The notes beneath the pieces are model-generated. The model had not been told where the DNA came from, ran no database searches, and saw only the letters and a program-made list of their open reading frames with translations. This document shows positions 44,821 through 54,354 of a DNA stretch of 64,000 nt, piece after piece. The stretch comes from Dendrophyllia cribrosa (taxonomy: Eukaryota > Cnidaria > Anthozoa > Scleractinia > Dendrophylliidae). Where the stretch lies: the NCBI GenBank assembly GCA_024195265.1, contig JAJLRJ010000007.1, forward strand, positions 8,301,558 to 8,365,557. The letters are read 5' to 3'. Numbering within the stretch: the stretch's first letter is position 1; each line of letters opens with the position of its first letter. The position numbers and the translations under genes were made by a program.

Positions 44821-44852
<32 letters not shown>
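44540..44852 (+). repeat. Degenerate TTGTAAGTAATGTTAGTA repeat and (ATA)n tract
   Basis: About fifteen diverged units of the form TTGTAAGTAATGTTAGTA run from 44540 to 44815, including a (TTAA)-rich stretch. A clean (AAT)n tract follows at 44821-44852. Non-coding. Confidence 0.75.
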
Positions 44853-44853
<1 letters not shown>

Positions 44854-45379
44854 GATTTTGTCCCTGAAAGCTCTTCTTTTTCCACTAAAGCGGCTTCTGA
44901 GTATCCCTTAATTAGTCCCGGGTAATTAGTATCCCTGTCTTGTGTAGCAAACCGCGAAAAAATGCAGGGAAATAACGATTTTAATTTGGAAACGGTTTTC
45001 TCCGCTAAACACAGCTCCAACTGAAGTGTTTGCCGAGCTGACGTGACATTCAGCCGTTTAGCCGCGCGAAAAACAAAGCTTCGCTTTGGTTTCAAAATTG
45101 CTAAGATCCCGGATGTTGTGTGGCATCATACGCGCCCGCGAACTAGCCTTGCGCGACGCTCGGACACACATGTTACAGTCGCGTGCCCGCGAAACATTCC
45201 GCTAGCCATGTCCATGAAAAATGACGGGCATTGGCTGCTTCTGCCTCAGCATAAACGGGAGTTAATGTTTAGTTAAATTTAACCTCTAGCTCCTCCCAGT
45301 GTTAGTGCTTTCCCAGTAATAGATCTTTCTGTACTTTGTATCGGAAAAGTACATTCCCGGTAACTAATCTTTTTGTACT

Positions 45380-47130
45380 TTGTATCGGAAAAGTACATTG
45401 TTTCCGCCCATATTCACAACAGGCGAACCAAAATCAGGTGATTTGCACATGCAGCGGTCTCTTAGCCAATCAGATTCTCCTCAGCTCAGTTGTTTACATC
45501 CAAAACTGATCGCTCAAGGTAATCGCCTCATTCAATTTCGCCTTGCTGCGACAACTCTAGACTCCATGAAAATGGAGACTAGACTCCCCGAAGATAAGCT
45601 GATTAGGTTACGTGAACGTGTCTCCTCCTGGCAACCCAAAACGTGTTGCCGCCTCCGGGAACTACAATCCCTCATTGGGTCTCTACACTTTGCGTGCAAA
45701 GTCGCCCCTTCCTTCGTCGCATGATTTCTCTTACCCGAAGTTTATCTAGCCCCAGCTCCTTTATTCGCCTGGGCCGTGAATTCCACATAAGGACCTGGAT
45801 ATGTGGGCTCTTTTTCTATCTTCTTGGAATGGGGTCAACCTTTTTCTCTCCCCCCTTGCTACTCTCCCTCCACAGATTTTATCCCCATTTTCACATATGC
45901 TGCGGGGTCAATAGGCTATGGCGCATATCTCCACCCCCTCTGGTTTAATGGGAAATGGCTACCCCAACACCAACTAGCCCCCAACCAAGATATAAGCATT
46001 GCCTGGCAAGAACTTTTCCCCATTCACCTAGCATGCATGTACCCTGTGGGAATCCTCCTAGTGCAACAAACACGTGTGTTTTTCCTGTGACAATTTGGCC
46101 GTGGTGTCCATTCTTAATACTAAGAGCTCTTAGATCCCCCGCATCATGGATCTCCTTCGCCCCATTACCCTTTTTTCCCTCTAACATAATTTTACCCTAA
46201 CAGCCGTTCATGTAGCAGGCTTCAGAATGGTATCGCTGACTCTCTTTCTCGCTTCCAGATGTAACGTTTCAGGGAGCTGGCTCCAGGAGTCTCGCCTACC
46301 GGCTACCCCATCACGGAATATTTGTCCCTTGTCTAACTAACAAAGTCTCCAGCTACCTCTGGGATGCCCTCGCTCCGTCCACTAGACGAACATATGCATC
46401 TGGGAGAAACACTTCATCCTATTCAACCTTAAATATGGCTTAGTTACACCCTCAACCCCCTTACTTCCCACTAAGGAGGTCACTTTGATATATTTTGTAT
46501 CCCATTTAGCCGATTTTGTTAAATTCCCAACCATAAAAGTATATATAGCAGCGATTCAGAATTGAGTTCAAATTGAGTTCAACTGCAGCCTTGACTTCTC
46601 GGCTATGCCTCGCCTTCAAAACACCCTTCGCGGTATAAAACGCACCCTCGGTTTCGCAAGACGGAATCGCCAACCCATCACTCTATTCATTCTCGACAAC
46701 TTTTTTAGACTTTTGGTTCCATCATACTCCCTAGATATCGACACAGTTATGCTTTGGGCAGCATTTACATTAGCCTTTTTCGGTTTCTTGATTTGCAGTG
46801 AGCTCACGCGTAACGGTCAGTTTGAGCGCAATTGTAAATTTTCTCTTAAGTTATATCTTAAGATATATCTTAGGTAGGATTTCGTGAATACGGCCCCTGG
46901 TTCATAAAAATTCTCGGCCGCTGGCGTTCCGATGCTTATGAGAAGTATATTCACCTCCCCTATGCTGCAATTCTACAAGTACCCGCTACTATGGCCACAC
47001 ATCACCATGACAACCATACTACCCGTAACCCTCCTACATTTGACCCATGGGCATGATCAGGCTGGAAAAAGACTTACGTGCAACCATTATCTGAACTTTG
47101 ACACTATCGAACGTTAACTGAACTTTATTA
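45380..47130 (+). mobile_element. DIRS-like (tyrosine-recombinase) retrotransposon remnant
   Basis: 45570-45940 gives, across frames, LPEDKLIRLRERVSSWQ, RELQSLIGSLHFACK and RLGREFH..DLDMWALF-like sequence: the end of a reverse transcriptase/RNase H as in DIRS-type elements. Downstream, 46600-46800 reads LQNTLRGIKRTLGFARR and FTLAFFGFLICSELT, a tyrosine-recombinase core. Near 46905, ILGRWRSDAYEKYIHL resembles the end of a tyrosine recombinase with its catalytic Tyr. Many stops and deletions show it is dead. A DIRS-like order (RT, RNase H, recombinase) is supported; terminal repeats were not found. Confidence 0.65.
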
Positions 47131-47693
47131 TCATAGCAGACCACTGTAATATGCTTACTGTTAAATCTTTCTCCTAAAGTAAAAGGTAATATAGTACTTA
47201 ATGAAAATCCTATCTGAGGCTTCTAACAGAATGCTGCTTCGCACCCTCCCTATTGGGCAACAGTTTGCCGTTTCATCCAAACAGCTCTCTTAGCAGCCTC
47301 AGTGTGGGAATATTCTGTTTCTGGCGACAACCCTTTAGTCCCACACTGAAGCGATGCCGGGGTTTATAAGCTTGGGTGAGAAACGGTGGTCACACCCACT
47401 TCCCCTCGCTTATCATCCCTCCAGGAGCTTGGCATAGTTACACGGTACTCCGCCTAATATGCCACTTGCTAACACCAGCCCCGATGTGACTCGCCTCAGG
47501 CATGGCAGCACTCGGGTCCTGGACAACACTTACTCCCCAACCTTTCTCCCACAAATAGGTGTTTTTCAATTGTGTGCCAACATTAAAGGTTCTTTGAGTA
47601 TGGGGCTCCGCGAGCGGGACTTCGGCCCGCGAGAGATCCGCTATTATTCTTAGTGGTTGAAATTCGATCCAGGCCCGCTGTTAAAATGTGAAG
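47131..47693. other. DIRS-like 3' region or intergenic DNA
   Basis: Scattered short segments only; it may be the decayed 3' part of the DIRS-like element. No gene was recognised. Confidence 0.35.
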
Positions 47694-47880
47694 TACAGTG
47701 GAAGCCCGTTAATACGGTCACCAACGGGCCATGAAAATTTGGCCGTATTAACGGGATGGCCGCATTAACGGGCTTTTATTATAAGAAAATGTATGGGCGT
47801 TTCGCCGGGACAAAAAAAAGTAACCGTAATAACGAGGTGACCGTATTAACGAGGTGACCGTTAGGCGGGGTTCCACTGTA
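47694..47880. mobile_element. Pogo/Tigger-type MITE with TA target duplication
   Basis: CAGTGGAAGCCCG starts at 47696 and CGGGGTTCCACTG ends at 47878, with TA on both sides. Inside, ATTAACGGG and GACCGTATTAACGAGG words recur. CAGTNGAACC ends with a TA duplication are typical of pogo/Tigger-group transposons. Length is 183 bp. Confidence 0.85.
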
Positions 47881-50449
47881 TTTAAATGACGAAGGTACTC
47901 TTAAAAATCTGTGGAATTATTTTCCTTGTTTTGGGATGGTGGCTGAGCCACCCCTAGTGGGCTGCCCGACCCCAGGTTGTCCGCTGAACAGGAGGAGGAG
48001 AAGGTGGTTGGCCGTCCATATATGGGACTGTCCTATTTTCTTGGCACATTCGAGTGCCCGCGCGAAACATGCGCAAGTCGCGAGGGTGACGTCATCTCAA
48101 ATTGCAGCTGGCTATGGTTTGCAGTCATTATCAAAATTCAGCAGCATTAAAAAACAGATTACGATTCCAAAATGTTTATGGAATGGTAGAGAGTTTAAAA
48201 CTGCACATCTGGACCAAATTTTAAGAGTTATAGGCGAAGGAGTATCAGGCATTTTTAGTTAAAATGTATGGAGCCATCTTGGTGTCCAACTAACTTAGAG
48301 ACACAAACATGGCGGAAACACTTCAAAGTATTAATTACACCAAACACCTCATCGCAAAAGATTGATTCACTACAAGTTCCATTTCATCGGCTTATAAGCA
48401 TCTATAATGCAAAAATAACTTTCAACTGGTTCAATTTTGTTTATTTTCAAGGTTTATCTGAAATAGCGTGACGAATTGCGTGACACAGTTAAAACCTTTA
48501 CAAATCCGAAGCAAAACATCGTTAACACCCCTGAAACTTTTTGTGAAGGATTGTAACACTGGTATCTACATACCTTGTTAGAAACAGCTTTGCATCTGTA
48601 TAGTTTAGATTTTTGAATTTTTATGACGTCATGTGCAAACCTGAAATGTGGAAGTCGTAGAACGCCAGAAGAATCGGTGAACGTAGCAAAGTGTAATACA
48701 AAAAGATCATCAAAAGACTTGTGCAGACTTAGACTGTGAGTGCATTCGTAGAGAGCTAGCGGTTCCTTTCTGGATAGTGGAGCGGGTGTGCTTACGGCTT
48801 AGGTACTCAGGGGCTTACAGGGGCTTAGGTTTAGAGCTTTAATATTAGAGCTTAGGAGCTTAGGCGTCTAGAACATACCGTTTTATTTTCGGCTCTTGTG
48901 TCATAAGCAATAACAAGTACCTAAAAAAACTGATACTCTACCAGGCCAGAACACAACACCATGAACTACGTCCTCTTCTCTTTTCCAACAGTGAGGTACG
49001 TTCTTTAACGAATGGTTTCTTTTCAATTGGTGTCAGGGGTAATCGAGAAATGAGAGAAACACGGAAGCCAGCGCGATAATCTCCCAGCACGCAGAAACTT
49101 GACGCATGCACAGAAGAAAGAAAGAAATACATAGGCATTCTCTCAACTGCGCGTCCAGTTTTCGAAAGCGGTAAATGTTCGCGCTTTAAAGAGCGCTTTT
49201 TTTGTCACAACCATATTGTTGCTTTCTCTCAGAGAACGTGATGCAACGGGAGAAACGAGACTGTAAATGGGAACAACTAATCGCTTACGATTTTGCTTCG
49301 CTTCTTAAAATTTCTGCTCGGCTCCATTTTCTGAACTTGAAAGGCGAGTCTCTGATTCATGTATATAACATCTGTATGACAAACAGTAATATTAAAAATT
49401 ACATTAAGAGACAAAAAATGCTACACACGTTGTGATTGGTCGAAAGCCATTTAATATAGCTCTATGGAAACAAGCGTTTGTTACAAGATCAATGTAATAC
49501 TTACTTTCCTTGTTTCTTTGCAGTTATGGCAACATTAGTAAAAGCTTGGTAGAACACAATTTTAAACATCAGTTGACAAAGTAATTCAAAATAACTGTAG
49601 AAACACTCGCCTTCGGTATTTCTTTCTTTCAAAATTCCACTTATGTTGCCATAGCTACTTAGCTTCTATGCCTAGCTATTGTAGTCTAAACATTCATGGT
49701 TACAGAGTTAAAAACATTCCTCTGTCACCGTGTTGCTTCTAAGAAAATGAAAAGAACACGAAGTGTCCTTTTACTGTTATTTTTTGTAACGACTGTCGTG
49801 TAACATCAACGCCTGAACGACGCAAGTACGAAACACTCTGAAGAAAGGTGAACTATTCCTTTTTTTTGTCTAATTTCTAACTAAATATTGCGAAATAATA
49901 TAAAGCTTCGATTGGATTAACACATGTTTGGATTTCTCTGATAAAAGGCTCAGGGAAACGGAAAGCGGCGTGAAAAAGAACAAACTACAAACGCCACACT
50001 CATTGCCTTCATTTGTTTTGCCTTCCTTTGTTTCTACCGTTAGCTTTGTATCACTCACACTCATTTCCCCTTTTTTATCTTTGTCTTCAGCTATCATCAG
50101 AATAATTCTGAGTTATAATACGCGGAGCCTTTAATCGCTCTCAGTAAGTTTAGCGGCAAATTCGTTGCTAAATGTGTTTGAACGTTTTCGTTTTGCTTTC
50201 TTTTTTAAGCTGCAAGCAACTAGCATTTCAAATCTTTCTTCTAGAAAGAATCAAGAATCGAATATGACATGAATGCTTTTTGCCTTCGTAGGCAAATTGT
50301 TAGACATTGTAAATTTTGTGACATGACTCTGTTATGACGAACAACACCTCATGCGATTTCAATTTATGTTGAACAGGAGTAGTCTATCCCGGATGCCTAG
50401 ACCAATTTTATTCATATATGCAGCAGCCCTGAGTTAATGAGGTTGGCTC
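47881..50449. other. Intergenic, left flank of the provirus
   Basis: No gene was recognised. Short repeated phrases (GGGGCTTAGG at 48790-48870) and some open stretches under 110 codons without domains. The left border of the provirus could lie in the last few hundred bases, but no terminal inverted repeat can be tested because the right end is outside the window. Confidence 0.4.
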
Positions 50450-50452
50450 TGT

Positions 50453-50957
50453 AAAAACCGGTTTTCGGTCAGGAGAGAATGAGATGCATGCCGCATAGGT
50501 ACAGGAGGGGGTTTAACGAGATGCAGGCCGTATAGGTGGAGTCACTAAGGATACATGAATTGGGAGAGACGTATTCTGAGATTTTATTGAATATTAATAA
50601 GTGTTTAAGAGAGAAGTGAATGGTGCGATGTAGTGTTACGTGTCCACCCAGCCATCCGGGTGGTGGTTTCAATTTAAAGGCAAAAAGAACAAAGGACGGG
50701 TGATGAACCAATAAGAATACACTTACGTCATGGTCAAACCGGTTCATACCAGGTTGTCTAGATGTATATTATTCAAAATGGCCACCTACTAGAAAAACTA
50801 GTCAAACCGGTTTTGCTCACCCTTATTAAGTATTCAAAATGGCACCCTGAAGGTTGTGTCCACAAAATGAATACGACACAATTTTTCATGGAGTCACAAT
50901 AATTTTATTGAATAAACAAAAACAATGATTACAAAGAGTGTGTTGTTTATGTTTATT
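50453..50957. other. Left subterminal region of the provirus: repeated motifs and poly(A) signals
   Basis: A GAGATGC(A/T)GGCCGTATAGGT-type unit occurs twice in tandem (50480-50545). ACCGGTT occurs near 50455, 50738 and 50803, and ATTCAAAATGGC at 50771 and 50832. Two AATAAA signals on the minus strand (50957-50952 and 50909-50904) follow the GRF gene. A 92-codon minus frame (50747-50469) has no recognisable domain and was not called. Confidence 0.5.
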
Positions 50958-51452
50958 TTACAAGCCATCTGCAATTAATTGTCCAAGGTCTCTTTGCCAC
51001 TTTGATTTATCTATTCTGCTAAATTGTGTCTGAAGTGTAGGTCGTTTGCTCTTGTCTTGATTTTTATTCACCACGACATTCGCTTCAGTTTCTCTTGGTT
51101 TGTACACTGGAGGACCAAAGACATCTGCAGGCAATTCATCGGCCCATTGAAAGAACTGACACTTTTCCCTTTGTGTGCACATGAAGTATGGCCTGAAAGG
51201 GTTCTTTTCTGATCCAGATACCCTCAAGGTTGACACTTCCATGTGCTTGCAACAGAGCTGTTTTCCACTTTCGCATACTTTATATGCAGGTATCACACGG
51301 TCCTTGATACATTGTTGATAGCCATAGATATTGTCTTCACGGCAGAAGAAGGGGCACTCTCTCCAATTCAAACAGCGAATGTAGGGAATACCTGATGCGG
51401 GCTTGATCACCTCAAGGTCTTGTAGGCAGAGTCCACACTTTGAGTAACTCAT
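50958..51452 (-). CDS. Polinton accessory protein with GRF-type zinc finger, 164 residues
   Basis: Start taken at ATG 51452 because a TATA box (51495-51489) lies about 40 nt upstream; an in-frame ATG at 51575 would lie above the TATA. Two cysteine modules are visible. One is C6-x2-C9 with C27, C33 and C37 (ECPFFC). The other is GRF-like: CCKH (67-70), NPFRPYFMC (84-92), KCQFFQWAD (97-105). GRF zinc fingers bind single-stranded DNA in repair enzymes such as APE2 and TOP3A. A role on replicating or packaged DNA is inferred. The C-terminus is polar, ending in a short basic helix. The last gene of the array, followed by two AATAAA signals. Intact. Confidence 0.75.
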   Translation of the reverse strand: MSYSKCGLCLQDLEVIKPASGIPYIRCLNWRECPFFCREDNIYGYQQCIKDRVIPAYKVCESGKQLCCKHMEVSTLRVSGSEKNPFRPYFMCTQREKCQFFQWADELPADVFGPPVYKPRETEANVVVNKNQDKSKRPTLQTQFSRIDKSKWQRDLGQLIADGL

Positions 51453-51488
51453 CTTGAAACTGATGTGTGATGAACACTGTCGCAGAAA

Positions 51489-51495
51489 CTTTATA
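51489..51495 (-). promoter_or_regulatory. TATA box of the GRF-protein gene
   Basis: TATAAAG on the minus strand, 37-43 nt before ATG 51452. Upstream lie AACTGGTTTTT and AACCAGTTCGTAC. Downstream is GACAGTGTTC. The 129-aa gene has the same order of motifs, so these two accessory genes seem to have matching stand-alone promoters. Confidence 0.55.
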
Positions 51496-51529
51496 CAGTT
51501 TTTTAAAAACCAGTTTTTGACCAAACAAT

Positions 51530-51616
51530 AAACCTGTTTAACAAGTACGAACTGGTTAGGACTGGCCCACCTCATCAATGCTATTTATTAATATGTCTAA
51601 CCAGTACCAACAGGTT
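51530..51616. repeat. Inverted repeat around the GRF-gene promoter
   Basis: Diverged inverted arms: AACCTGTTTAACAAGTACGA plus ACTGGTTAG at 51531-51560, and CTAACCAGTACCAACAGGTT at about 51597-51616. The arms cover the end of the 129-aa gene and the upstream region of the GRF gene, so the motif could be a regulatory palindrome. Confidence 0.5.
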
Positions 51617-51945
51617 TTACAAAACTGATCGGGATTCAAAATGGCGCTTTCAATGCGTTCTCTTTCTTGTTGTGGATTATCAATCCAGTCTTGTTCATAA
51701 GGTGCCAGCAAATCCAGAATGTCCAATAAATCGTGCCATACCCAATATGCCTTTGGGCGATAATGATCCAAAACCGTAAACGCATGATCCAAACATGTCG
51801 TCAGCTTTTTATTGTCTTGTACAGAACTGGGGTCTCTCTTCTGTATGTCGTCATACACCATGAAAGCGAGACATGTCCAATAGGCGTCTTTTGTTTTTTC
51901 ATCATTCACTTCTAGCACATGGTGCTTTATGATATCAGGAGTCAT
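51556..51945 (-). CDS. Polinton accessory protein, 129 residues, unrecognised
   Basis: ATG 51945 to stop at 51556. Acidic, helical, no membrane segment. It contains several Trp/Tyr-rich stretches (YWTCLAFMVYDDIQ, AYWVWHDLLDILDLL, CWYWLDILINSID). No family was recognised. A TATA-like box lies about 50 nt upstream (51999-51993). The 3' end overlaps the upstream control region of the GRF gene. It carries one ATTCAAAATGGC motif inside its coding sequence (51634-51645). Intact. Confidence 0.6.
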   Translation of the reverse strand: MTPDIIKHHVLEVNDEKTKDAYWTCLAFMVYDDIQKRDPSSVQDNKKLTTCLDHAFTVLDHYRPKAYWVWHDLLDILDLLAPYEQDWIDNPQQERERIESAILNPDQFCKTCWYWLDILINSIDEVGQS

Positions 51946-51992
51946 GATGTAAATCCAATAAAAAAAAATGTTTTGACAACACAGTGTCTGTC

Positions 51993-51999
51993 CCTTATA
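51993..51999 (-). promoter_or_regulatory. TATA-like box of the 129-aa gene
   Basis: TATAAGG on the minus strand about 50 nt before ATG 51945. It is preceded by AAACCGGACGAACCAGTTTT and followed by GACAGACACTGTG. The same motif series (CCAGTT, TATA, ACAGTGT) precedes the GRF gene. Confidence 0.5.
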
Positions 52000-52033
52000 T
52001 TTCAATTCAGCTTGAAAAACTGGTTCGTCCGGT

Positions 52034-52565
52034 TTAGTAAGGTTCCCATTGCTTATTGCTTCGTAACCTGGCCACCACAGGTGTTCTCGCCTTGCGTTTT
52101 TTCACAGTTTTGCGCATGGAATCAGGTGGCGTTTCCAAAAGCAAAGAAAGTGCTGATTCGTCAGGTAAAACGGAAGGCGGTGTTTCTTTTCTTCTAGGGA
52201 GTTTCGATTCTTTCGTAGACACAGGTGTAACAGGCAATTTTCTAACTGCTGGCTTTGGTCGTTTTTGCTTCAGATTTAGGCGAAGTGGTTGGTAGAGGCG
52301 ATGGTTCTGGTGTAAAAAGTACCACTGTAGGTTTTACGGTTGTTTCATTTTTCATCTGTTTTGTCAACCCTTGATACCTCTGTAGAAGTTGATCCAACAT
52401 GAGGACTTTTTGATCTTCTGGTAAAGACGAATCCATGATTTGTTTCATATCTTGATCTAAGCGCGTCAGAGTCGGAAGCTGGGCGGGAGCAGTCAATCGA
52501 TGTTCTGTTTCCATACTTTGAAATAATTGTTCGGGCACCATCAACATTTTTTGTGCATGTTTCAT
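52034..52565 (-). pseudogene. Polinton Gln/Pro-rich virion-associated protein, probably split by a +1 frame change
   Basis: The first frame (52565-52242, 107 residues) opens with an ATGA overlap to the preceding gene. It has helical MLMVPEQLFQ and LDQLLQRYQGL segments, then a Thr/Pro-rich stretch. The second frame continues to 52034 with basic, Pro-rich sequence ending SNKQWEPY. It is open well upstream of its only ATG, across the end of the first frame. A short A run (+ strand TTTTT at 52262-52266) lies in the overlap and could be the indel site. Polintons often carry one protein with a helical N-terminus and a basic tail at this position, so a single broken gene is the simplest reading. Two genes or programmed shifting are alternatives. 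Confidence 0.55.
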
Positions 52566-53020
52566 TTTAAAACTTTACCCAATAAATCAACAGCAAGAGG
52601 AGCAATCAGTGCAGCTAGAGCTGGTAGAAATCCGCCTTTCTGATTGAGCACTTCCTTTTTCCTTTTAAGGCTCGGTGTCTTGCGGGTCAAATACAGGAGC
52701 TTTGACTTGTGCGGCTTCAATCGTGTAAATGATGAACGCGGTACTACAATGTTTTCTTTAAGGAGATTTAGAGCAATCTCGCCAATTGCTTCCATTTGAC
52801 CTTTGTTCGCATGGGATATCATATCTTTGCGTTGTTTTCCGTTGCTCTTAAAACACGTGCAAAGAAAGGGTAAATGTTGGCCAACTTTAGACTGTTTAGA
52901 TATTCCCGGGCGCTTTCGTTTTGAGCGAGTCGTAGTAGTGTCAGAACGCAAGACCATTTTTCCACCACGTTGATTCTTTTTCATACGGTTCGTTCGCTGA
53001 TGCGACTTGTAGGCAGGCAT
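52562..53020 (-). CDS. Polinton basic virion protein with hydrophobic C-terminal helix (adenovirus pX/pVI-like role)
   Basis: Start at ATG 53020 (152 residues), four bases after the ATPase stop. Very basic N-terminal half (RTNRMKKNQRGGK, TRSKRKRPG). A conserved middle (LPFLCTCFKSNGKQRK, ANKGQMEAIGEIALNLL) is followed by the C-terminal hydrophobic GGFLPALAALIAPLAVDLLG. Small proteins with a basic body and a GGFLP-type amphipathic tail are typical of the Polinton morphogenesis block. They are thought to be DNA-condensing or membrane-active virion components. It ends in an ATGA overlap with the next gene. Intact. Confidence 0.75.
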   Translation of the reverse strand: MPAYKSHQRTNRMKKNQRGGKMVLRSDTTTTRSKRKRPGISKQSKVGQHLPFLCTCFKSNGKQRKDMISHANKGQMEAIGEIALNLLKENIVVPRSSFTRLKPHKSKLLYLTRKTPSLKRKKEVLNQKGGFLPALAALIAPLAVDLLGKVLK

Positions 53021-53024
53021 GATG

Positions 53025-53702
53025 TCAACTAAAATAAATTGGTAGTGGTTCATCTGTTTTATAGAGTTTCTCGTTTACGTAGATCACTGGGTAGGAATGT
53101 GTTGCAGGTAATATTCTCGTCCGTAGTCGTTGAATGTTGGGTGTACGAGGGTGTAAATCTAAGACCAGGTATCTAAAGGGTTGTGACGTGGCGTCTTGGA
53201 AACTTTCCCACACGTAAGGTACATTTCCTGCAAATGCTTGCTGGGCCGATGTTCGAAACCCTAGTGTATCGCGAGGGTTACTGAAAGCGATAATGTAATG
53301 AGCATTCAAAGAGATACTCCGGGAAAACTTTCCTGGTGGAAAGAGGTTTTGAGTCAGATAAATACATGTGACATCGCAATGATGAGACACTTTGGTAAAC
53401 AGATCCAGAATGCGTTCGTCGTCGCTACAATTTCTCATTAAGTCATTCAACACGAGTATTCCTGGACGACAGTTGGATGGAAATAAACTTGGAATATCCT
53501 CGGGAATACCCTCTACAAATGTCACTTGCGCTGTCATATCCTTAAAATAGTCTTGCCACTGTCCGTAACAATATACGATTTTACGAATGGGTCGCTCAAA
53601 TAAAGAATCCGCTTGTTGAAGTAGTTGTCTTGTAAACGTTGTCTTGCCACACTGACGTGGACCCGCTATCATAATACTACTTGGACATTTAAACTGAGAC
53701 AT
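53025..53702 (-). CDS. Polinton genome-packaging ATPase (FtsK/HerA, A32-like), 225 residues
   Basis: ATG 53702 to stop 53025. Walker A GPRQCGKT at 14-21, Walker B ILVLND at 82-87, and a conserved YLTQNLF (115-121) of this ATPase family. It pumps DNA into the preformed capsid with ATP hydrolysis. Length is usual for Polinton ATPases. It lies directly downstream of the protease and four bases upstream of the basic virion protein. An A/T-rich TTTAAAAAG lies about 55 nt upstream, possibly a weak TATA. The gene is intact with its active-site residues. Confidence 0.93.
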   Translation of the reverse strand: MSQFKCPSSIMIAGPRQCGKTTFTRQLLQQADSLFERPIRKIVYCYGQWQDYFKDMTAQVTFVEGIPEDIPSLFPSNCRPGILVLNDLMRNCSDDERILDLFTKVSHHCDVTCIYLTQNLFPPGKFSRSISLNAHYIIAFSNPRDTLGFRTSAQQAFAGNVPYVWESFQDATSQPFRYLVLDLHPRTPNIQRLRTRILPATHSYPVIYVNEKLYKTDEPLPIYFS

Positions 53703-53802
53703 GTTGTCGCAACGAAAAGCAGATACAGTTTGGTGGGTTGTTTAAAGTCTCACTTCTTTTTAAATAAATATCAAAGATACACACACACATTGTTTTTGTT
53801 AA

Positions 53803-54351
53803 CTAAGAATATTTTATTGATTGCTTACGCCAACAGTGAAATGATTTACAAACTTGTTGTTCTTTATCTAGAACCATATTATTCCTAACATTCCTGCTTA
53901 TGGTTTTGACAAAAGTATGTACAAACTTTGCTACTTGTGCATCATTCCACTGTGAATCATACCTTCTAAATTTAGCTTGTATAGCATTCAAATTTACATT
54001 GCGTGCTCGATGAAATAAGTAAAACAAACAATAGTCTCCACATGTGTCTGATGTGAGTCCCTGGAGCGGTTTGTCATTGTAATATGTATCATCCTGCAAC
54101 AAATATCCAGCCATGTCATACGTCTCAGGAGGGAAACCATAACTGTCGAAGAATTCACTTTCATAAGGCGACACAAAGTACATTGCAACCCAATGTGTTC
54201 CAGGTAGATCGTGAGGGTCTGTATTCACAATCAGGCAGGATGGAAAGGTGTTGATGATGGGTACCTTGTCACTGGGATATACACCTCTCATGACGGGTTC
54301 CAGGACATGATCTTGTAAAGCAGCTTGCCATAATTCGTAGGTGGTATGCAT
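53803..54351 (-). CDS. Polinton maturation protease (adenain-type cysteine protease), 182 residues
   Basis: ATG 54351 to stop 53803. The catalytic set is in the order and spacing of adenovirus protease: His53 in GTHWVAM, Asp69 in EFFDSYG, Gln97 in PLQGLTSD, Cys104 in DTCGDYC. It cleaves virion precursor proteins during maturation. It starts three bases after the capsid gene. An AATAAA (53818-53813) overlaps the last codons, so a transcript may end just below it. The C-terminal 40 residues are less conserved. Intact. Confidence 0.93.
   Translation of the reverse strand: MHTTYELWQAALQDHVLEPVMRGVYPSDKVPIINTFPSCLIVNTDPHDLPGTHWVAMYFVSPYESEFFDSYGFPPETYDMAGYLLQDDTYYNDKPLQGLTSDTCGDYCLFYLFHRARNVNLNAIQAKFRRYDSQWNDAQVAKFVHTFVKTISRNVRNNMVLDKEQQVCKSFHCWRKQSIKYS
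53813..53818 (-). terminator. Poly(A) signal at the end of the protease gene
   Basis: AATAAA on the minus strand inside the last codons of the protease. It suggests that a capsid-protease transcript ends before the ATPase gene, which then has its own 100-nt leader region. Confidence 0.5.
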
Positions 54352-54354
54352 CTT

